Positions 7,176-9,563 of a stretch of DNA of 9,563 nucleotides are shown piece by piece. Below the pieces are notes generated by a model. The model was not told where the DNA came from, ran no database searches, and was given only the letters and a program-made list of their open reading frames with translations. Origin of the DNA: Deltaproteobacteria bacterium. GTDB taxonomy: Bacteria; Desulfobacterota; Desulfobacteria; Desulfobacterales; JAFDCJ01. Within the stretch, counting starts at the first letter, position 1. Each line of letters opens with the position of its first letter. The stretch lies in NCBI GenBank assembly GCA_024277475.1, contig JAJRVC010000325.1, positions 1-9,563 of the forward strand, read 5' to 3'. The translations under genes were made by a program, and so were the position numbers.

Positions 7176-7807
7176 TGGCCGGTAAGGCAAGGGCATTTGA
7201 AGTTCTTTTCCCCCAAAAGCATATCCCAATCATCCTGATCAGCATTTTTCAGGCCGGTGAGACCCTTCGGAAAAAATCACCTACCGAAATTGAAAATCGG
7301 TTGACCAGGCGGCTTTGCATAAAATTGAACCAGATTCAAATTTTTCGAGACGGCCCGCTAAGCATTCATCCGCAACAAGAAATACTGTCATCTGATCCTG
7401 ATAAAGACACACCCGAAGGTTATATCGATATACTGGTATCCTGTGAATTCGGTTCCGAAGTATATTTTGCGATAGAAGCAAAACGATTGAGAGTCCGATC
7501 GACCAGCGGCAGAATGGATGCCGGAAACGATGATTATGTCAATGAGGGTATGATGCGATTTGTATCCGGCCAGTATGCACCCTTTATGAAGACTGGTGCA
7601 ATGCTCGGATATGTATATGACGGAAATATTAACAAAGCCCGCTCTGGAGTAGCCGGCTATATTAAAAGCAGGGGGAAAGAACTCAAGCTCACTTCACCGA
7701 AGCGGCTTGCAAGAGCTTCAATACTAGCAGACAAGGCAATTTATGAAACCCGGCATGGTCTAAAGAAACGCTCTTTTCTTATTTATCATATTTTTCTCGC
7801 TGTTTAG
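7175..7807 (+). CDS. PD-(D/E)XK family nuclease, probable restriction subunit
   Basis: A 210-residue soluble protein with no close family that I recognise by name, but with a clear PD-(D/E)XK nuclease core: helix glutamates E38/E40 in PTEIENRL, D85 in GYIDILV and E101-A-K103 in YFAIEAKRL. The spacing and the beta-strands around D85 and E101-x-K103 match Mg2+-dependent restriction-type endonucleases. The ATG at 7175 overlaps the methyltransferase stop (TAATG), so translation is coupled and stoichiometry tied to the modifying enzyme. The natural inference is a restriction endonuclease cutting unmodified DNA, with specificity borrowed from the methyltransferase. It is short for a stand-alone type II endonuclease and shows no separate DNA-recognition domain, which also suggests it works in complex. 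It ends with a plausible hydrophobic C-terminus and does not look truncated. Nicking or repair functions cannot be excluded. Confidence 0.78.
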   Translation: MAGKARAFEVLFPQKHIPIILISIFQAGETLRKKSPTEIENRLTRRLCIKLNQIQIFRDGPLSIHPQQEILSSDPDKDTPEGYIDILVSCEFGSEVYFAIEAKRLRVRSTSGRMDAGNDDYVNEGMMRFVSGQYAPFMKTGAMLGYVYDGNINKARSGVAGYIKSRGKELKLTSPKRLARASILADKAIYETRHGLKKRSFLIYHIFLAV

Positions 7808-7860
7808 ATAACGTGAGCAGGTGAGCAGGGAGGTATCCTAATAAATTTTTTATTGAGCCA

Positions 7861-7880
7861 CCCCGCGGCAAGCCGCGGGG
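7861..7880. repeat. Perfect GC-rich hairpin (REP-like palindrome)
   Basis: CCCCGCGGC (7861-7869) and GCCGCGGGG (7872-7880) form a perfect 9-bp stem closed by AA. It lies 53 bases after the nuclease stop codon. It is followed by AATTAAA rather than a T-run, so it is not a classical intrinsic terminator, although it could block exonucleases or pause transcription. Short GC-rich palindromes of this kind are typical of dispersed repetitive extragenic (REP) elements; copy number cannot be judged from one window. Confidence 0.6.
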
Positions 7881-7923
7881 AATTAAACCCTCCGTGGATT
7901 TCGTGACTAAAACTCTTGTAAAC

Positions 7924-8046
7924 TTACCCCTTGTTGCAAAAGCCGGAGGGCTTCAGAGCCAAGGCGTCAAGGGTGAAGTTGTAGTCGTTTACCTCGAATC
8001 CTTGACAACACAGGATCTGGAGTCCTCCGGCTTTCCCGCAGGGTAA
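7924..8046. repeat. Complex ~120-nt inverted repeat (MITE/REP-type element or structured RNA)
   Basis: Nested arms fold the segment on itself. TTACCC (7924-7929) faces GGGTAA (8041-8046). AAAGCCGGAGG (7939-7949) is perfectly complementary to CCTCCGGCTTT (8024-8034), and pairing continues inward to about 7957/8016 with only two G-T pairs. After a short break, GTCAAGG (7966-7972) pairs with CCTTGAC (8000-8006), leaving a loop of about 27 bases. Such nesting is far beyond chance. It may be a miniature inverted-repeat element, a RAYT-type mobilised palindrome, or a transcribed structured RNA. No transposase is present. Confidence 0.65.
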
Positions 8047-8181
8047 ACAACATGGCAGAATCGACCCCATCTTTTGAATTCACCAGGGGGGACATCCACA
8101 AGATGGTGCTGTCACTATTATATCGTGCATAATTACAGATCATTAGCTATTCTTTGCCATGTTATTTATGCAATATGGGGG

Positions 8182-9039
8182 TTACCTCTTCCTCAACTCA
8201 GCCTCGATCGCCTGCTGAAAACCCGCGAGGCTGCGATTTTTTAAGCGCTTGCCGTTTATGAAAATCGCGGGTGTCCCGCGCACACCGGACTGTATCCCGT
8301 TGCTTATATCTCGCGTAATCAATTTTTGTATCGCAGGGTCCTGCGCATCTTTATTCAATTTCTCCAGATCAAGTCCAATCTCTTTGGCAATCTCCTGAAT
8401 TTTTTCTTCATTGATAGTCTTGTAGTTTTCAAATATTTTCTCATGACACTCCCAAAATTTTCCTTGCCTGCCGGCTGCCAGCGCAATTGCTGCCGCCCTG
8501 CGGGCAAACTTGTGGATGGAGGAGAGTGGAAAGTGTTTGATAACAAGTTTTACTTTATCCGGATTTTTTTCCAGCACCTGCTGGAGGAGCGGATCGAGCC
8601 GCGCACAGTACGGTCACTGATAATCACTAAAAACTGCAATTGTGACCGGTGCATCTGGCGGCCCCTTCACCGGCAGGCCTGAAACATCAATATTGTAAAT
8701 AAATTCCAAATCGATAATCTTCAGGGATTTACCGGCACTGCTCGTTACAATCAGACTGTTTCCCCTGGGGGAGACCGCGATGTTGTCATATCCGCTGTCT
8801 AAGGGAATGGTGTCGATTGTTTTGTTGCGGGCAAATGAATACACTAAAATTTTCCCTGTTGAGAGAAGATAGAGAAATTGTCCATCCGGTGAAACGGCAT
8901 TATCCAACGGTGCCGATGTCAGTGGAACCTGTTTTCTAATTTTCCACTCGATTTCAGCTGAAACCGGTCCAACAAACCCCAGGCCGACAACCAAAATTAC
9001 GATCCACAACAATGACATGAAATAGAAATACCGTTTCAT
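8182..9039 (-). CDS. Periplasmic DsbA-like thioredoxin-fold selenoprotein (UPYC active site) with N-terminal beta-propeller-like segment
   Basis: One 285-residue frame is read through an in-frame TGA at 8614-8616. Residues 1-28 form a signal peptide (MKR, hydrophobic core, cleavage after VSA). Residues of about 40-125 show YVTN/WD-like strands (two AVSP-x-G repeats, KILVY, KSLKIID). A DsbA-type thioredoxin domain follows: VTIAVFSDYQ, then U142-P-Y-C145, helical insert, and GTPAIFING with cis-Pro P257. Relatives have Cys at 142, so UGA replaces exactly the nucleophilic cysteine, the classic sign of selenocysteine; the frame on both sides is intact. The protein should act in the periplasm as a thiol oxidoreductase or isomerase. 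The start has a strong AAGGAGG. Standard gene calling would split it into two genes or call a pseudogene. A nonsense mutation cannot be fully excluded, since selABCD genes are not in the window. Confidence 0.82.
8571..8584 (-). promoter_or_regulatory. Candidate bacterial SECIS hairpin
   Basis: In the mRNA, CCAGC-AGGU-GCUGG forms a 5-bp perfect stem with an AGGU apical loop, beginning 29 nt after the UGA, so the loop starts 34 nt after it. Bacterial SECIS elements lie immediately downstream within the coding region, with the apical loop roughly 16-37 nt from the UGA and a G among the first loop bases; this one fits both. A weaker alternative, GCGG-CUCGAU-CCGC, lies closer to the UGA but lacks the loop G. 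Confidence 0.55.
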
Positions 9040-9046
9040 TTCGTTT

Positions 9047-9053
9047 CCTCCTT
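9047..9053 (-). promoter_or_regulatory. Strong Shine-Dalgarno of the selenoprotein gene
   Basis: AAGGAGG on the minus strand is 7 bases upstream of the ATG at 9039-9037. This near-perfect site fixes the start of the long frame containing the UGA and argues that the gene is actively translated. The downstream half of the frame has no comparable ribosome site and only a GTG near its beginning (8577). Confidence 0.8.
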
Positions 9054-9110
9054 GAAAAATGAGTAAGTGATGGCCTCAATCAGCGGAAAATTGTTCAATC
9101 GAGGTACAGG

Positions 9111-9146
9111 CTTTTTGCCCATCGCTGTCTCCCGATGGGCAAAAAG
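9111..9146. repeat. 14-bp perfect inverted repeat in the selenoprotein 5'-UTR
   Basis: CTTTTTGCCCATCG (9111-9124) and CGATGGGCAAAAAG (9133-9146) pair perfectly around an 8-base loop. On both strands the T-run precedes and the A-run follows the GC part, the reverse of an intrinsic terminator. It sits just after the predicted transcription start of the minus-strand gene, so it could stabilise the mRNA 5' end, act as a leader regulatory hairpin, or be a DNA-level palindrome. Confidence 0.6.
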
Positions 9147-9338
9147 AAAATATCAATTTCATATTAAGAGCTTTTAAACAAATTGGCAAGAGCAAAGCCA
9201 CAATCCGACAATCAGGATCTGAATCAGTTTCCACACTGAGCTGACCTGACACCAAAATATTTTTAATTTTCGTTTCTTTTGGTTTTGTCCCAACCCGGCT
9301 GATCGATGGCTGCTAACGCCACTAAATCACACAAAAGA
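9147..9338. other. Intergenic stretch upstream of the selenoprotein promoter
   Basis: Apart from the promoter at 9161-9189 I see no gene here. The stretch around 9200-9240 contains a small hairpin (CAGT-TTCCAC-ACTG) and overlapping GATC/TCAG repeats, and the next 50 bases are T-rich. There is a minus-strand frame without stops over about 60 codons running into the leader, but it has no credible start or ribosome site. Confidence 0.4.
9161..9189 (-). promoter_or_regulatory. Predicted sigma70-type promoter of the selenoprotein gene
   Basis: On the minus strand TTGCCA (9189-9184) and TAATAT (9166-9161) are spaced by 17 bases. The start would be near 9154, giving a leader of about 115 nt that contains the 14-bp hairpin. 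No other equally good pair is seen in the 300 bases upstream of the gene. Confidence 0.5.
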
Positions 9339-9367
9339 AAGGGAGGAAGCGCATGGCTTCCTCCCTT
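9339..9367 (-). terminator. Intrinsic terminator for a minus-strand transcript
   Basis: Read on the minus strand, AAGGGAGGAAGC and GCTTCCTCCCTT make a perfect 12-bp stem with a 5-base loop, and the stem is followed directly by the T-rich run TCTTTTG. This is a good rho-independent terminator and lies 30 bases after the stop codon of the possible minus-strand frame at 9397, which supports a transcript entering from the right edge. Confidence 0.65.
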
Positions 9368-9396
9368 GAGTAGGTGACCTCCGCGTGTGCGAAGAG

Positions 9397-9562
9397 TTAG
9401 ACGACGGACAAAAGGTTAGCTATTTTCCATCCATAAATGGCCCTTTTTCCTCTGAGCGGCGTTCTCCGCGGGTTTACGTCTGCGAAGTACGAAAAGTACG
9501 TCTCAACGTAAACCCTTGTGCGGCCTTGCTCAGAGAAAAAATTGCTCATTTCTGAATTGGAA
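9397..9562 (-). CDS. Possible C-terminal end of a hypothetical protein (truncated by right window edge)
   Basis: On the minus strand a frame is open from the window edge to a TAA at 9399-9397, reading through an internal Met (MSNFFSEQGRTR...) and ending ...IANLLSVV, about 54 residues seen. It is rich in Arg, Tyr and Phe and matches no family I recognise. In favour: it ends 30 bases before a good terminator and the other minus frames are interrupted. Against: most of it overlaps a nested inverted repeat (9444-9541) that may be the real functional object. It may be a short ORF inside a repeat element. Confidence 0.35.
   Translation of the reverse strand, partial: SNSEMSNFFSEQGRTRVYVETYFSYFADVNPRRTPLRGKRAIYGWKIANLLSVV
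9444..9541. repeat. Nested inverted repeat, ~98 nt, with symmetric 12/12 interior
   Basis: TTTTT-c-CTCTGAGC (9444-9457) pairs with GCTCAGAG-a-AAAAA (9528-9541) and GGGTTTACGT (9470-9479) pairs with ACGTAAACCC (9506-9515). The two stems are separated by 12 bases on each side, which can partly pair through CCGC (9466-9469) and GCGG (9520-9523). A small GTAC/GTAC dyad sits in the apical part. The structure could be a structured RNA or a palindromic repeat; it is palindromic enough that the strand cannot be assigned. Confidence 0.6.
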
Positions 9563-9563
9563 A

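Larger units (their letters stand above)
7808..8181. other. 374-base intergenic region rich in palindromes, no convincing gene
   Basis: This gap separates the convergent restriction operon and selenoprotein gene. It contains the perfect GC-rich hairpin at 7861-7880 and the large inverted repeat at 7924-8046, described separately. The only open frame noted is a 26-codon one starting at 8052 (MAESTPSFEF...) just past the large repeat; it has no recognisable Shine-Dalgarno and could be a remnant of a mobile-element gene. No T-rich intrinsic terminator is evident for either converging gene. Confidence 0.6.

Noticed and set aside
8052..8132. 26-codon small gene starting MAESTPSFEF
   Set aside because: No Shine-Dalgarno or recognised homology, and it directly abuts a palindromic element; mentioned only as a possible remnant.
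8326..8682. Plus-strand frame of 118 codons opposite the selenoprotein gene
   Set aside because: It overlaps the thioredoxin domain in antisense, and its product is low-complexity with scattered Cys and no family features.
8614..9039. Two separate genes (8614-9039 and 8182-8577) or a broken dsbA pseudogene
   Set aside because: Both pieces are in the same frame, the only interruption is TGA at the exact active-site Cys position, a SECIS-like hairpin follows, and the downstream piece would begin without its active site and without a ribosome site. Kept as one selenoprotein, with the nonsense-mutation alternative noted.
9111..9146. Intrinsic terminator
   Set aside because: On either strand the A-run follows the stem instead of a T-run, so the polarity is wrong for termination.
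9444..9541. 6S RNA
   Set aside because: Two stems around a symmetric bubble are reminiscent, but about 98 nt is roughly half the usual 6S length and the outer arms are short; not enough to name it.
1..9563. CRISPR array, tRNA or rRNA genes
   Set aside because: No regularly spaced direct repeats, and no cloverleaf or conserved rRNA segments were seen on either strand.

Overview
The window looks like a chromosomal segment of an anaerobic, probably sulfate-reducing, member of the Desulfobacterota (former Deltaproteobacteria). This rests on a non-pyrrolysine MttB-type methyltransferase beside a ferredoxin-domain protein, a periplasmic DsbA-like protein whose first active-site cysteine is an in-frame UGA (a probable selenoprotein), and abundant palindromic intergenic DNA. 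The assignment is an inference; there is no rRNA or other marker gene to confirm it.

Left part (1-3215, all + strand) is metabolic. A truncated gene ends in a two-cluster [4Fe-4S] ferredoxin module. It is followed by a complete MttB-family corrinoid methyltransferase with its own good promoter, and then by a PLP-dependent fold-type I aminotransferase. The first two genes would fit a corrinoid-dependent demethylation of a quaternary or tertiary amine, if the ferredoxin module belongs to a RamA-like activating protein. The aminotransferase may be unrelated.

The centre (3312-7807, + strand) is a compact three-gene cassette: a LexA-type self-cleaving repressor, a 1063-residue Eco57I/PglX-like adenine DNA methyltransferase 4 bases downstream, and a 210-residue PD-(D/E)XK nuclease whose ATG overlaps the methyltransferase stop by one base. 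A 24-bp near-perfect palindrome covers the lexA start codon and probably its promoter, so the operon is likely auto-repressed. The likely reading is a restriction-modification defence island under DNA-damage (SOS-like) control. This is the most interesting system in the window.

At 7808-8181 there is no convincing gene. It holds a perfect 9-bp GC-rich hairpin and a complex inverted repeat of about 120 nt, both resembling REP/MITE-type repeats.

The right part (8182-9039, - strand) is a single reading frame interrupted only by UGA at the position of the first Cys of a CPYC thioredoxin motif. A SECIS-like hairpin lies 34 nt after the UGA. The predicted product has a signal peptide, a short beta-propeller-like segment and a DsbA-type thioredoxin domain. 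Upstream lie a strong Shine-Dalgarno, a 5'-UTR hairpin and a recognisable promoter. The last 170 bases hold the open C-terminal end of a possible - strand gene, with a good intrinsic terminator behind it and a nested inverted repeat inside it.
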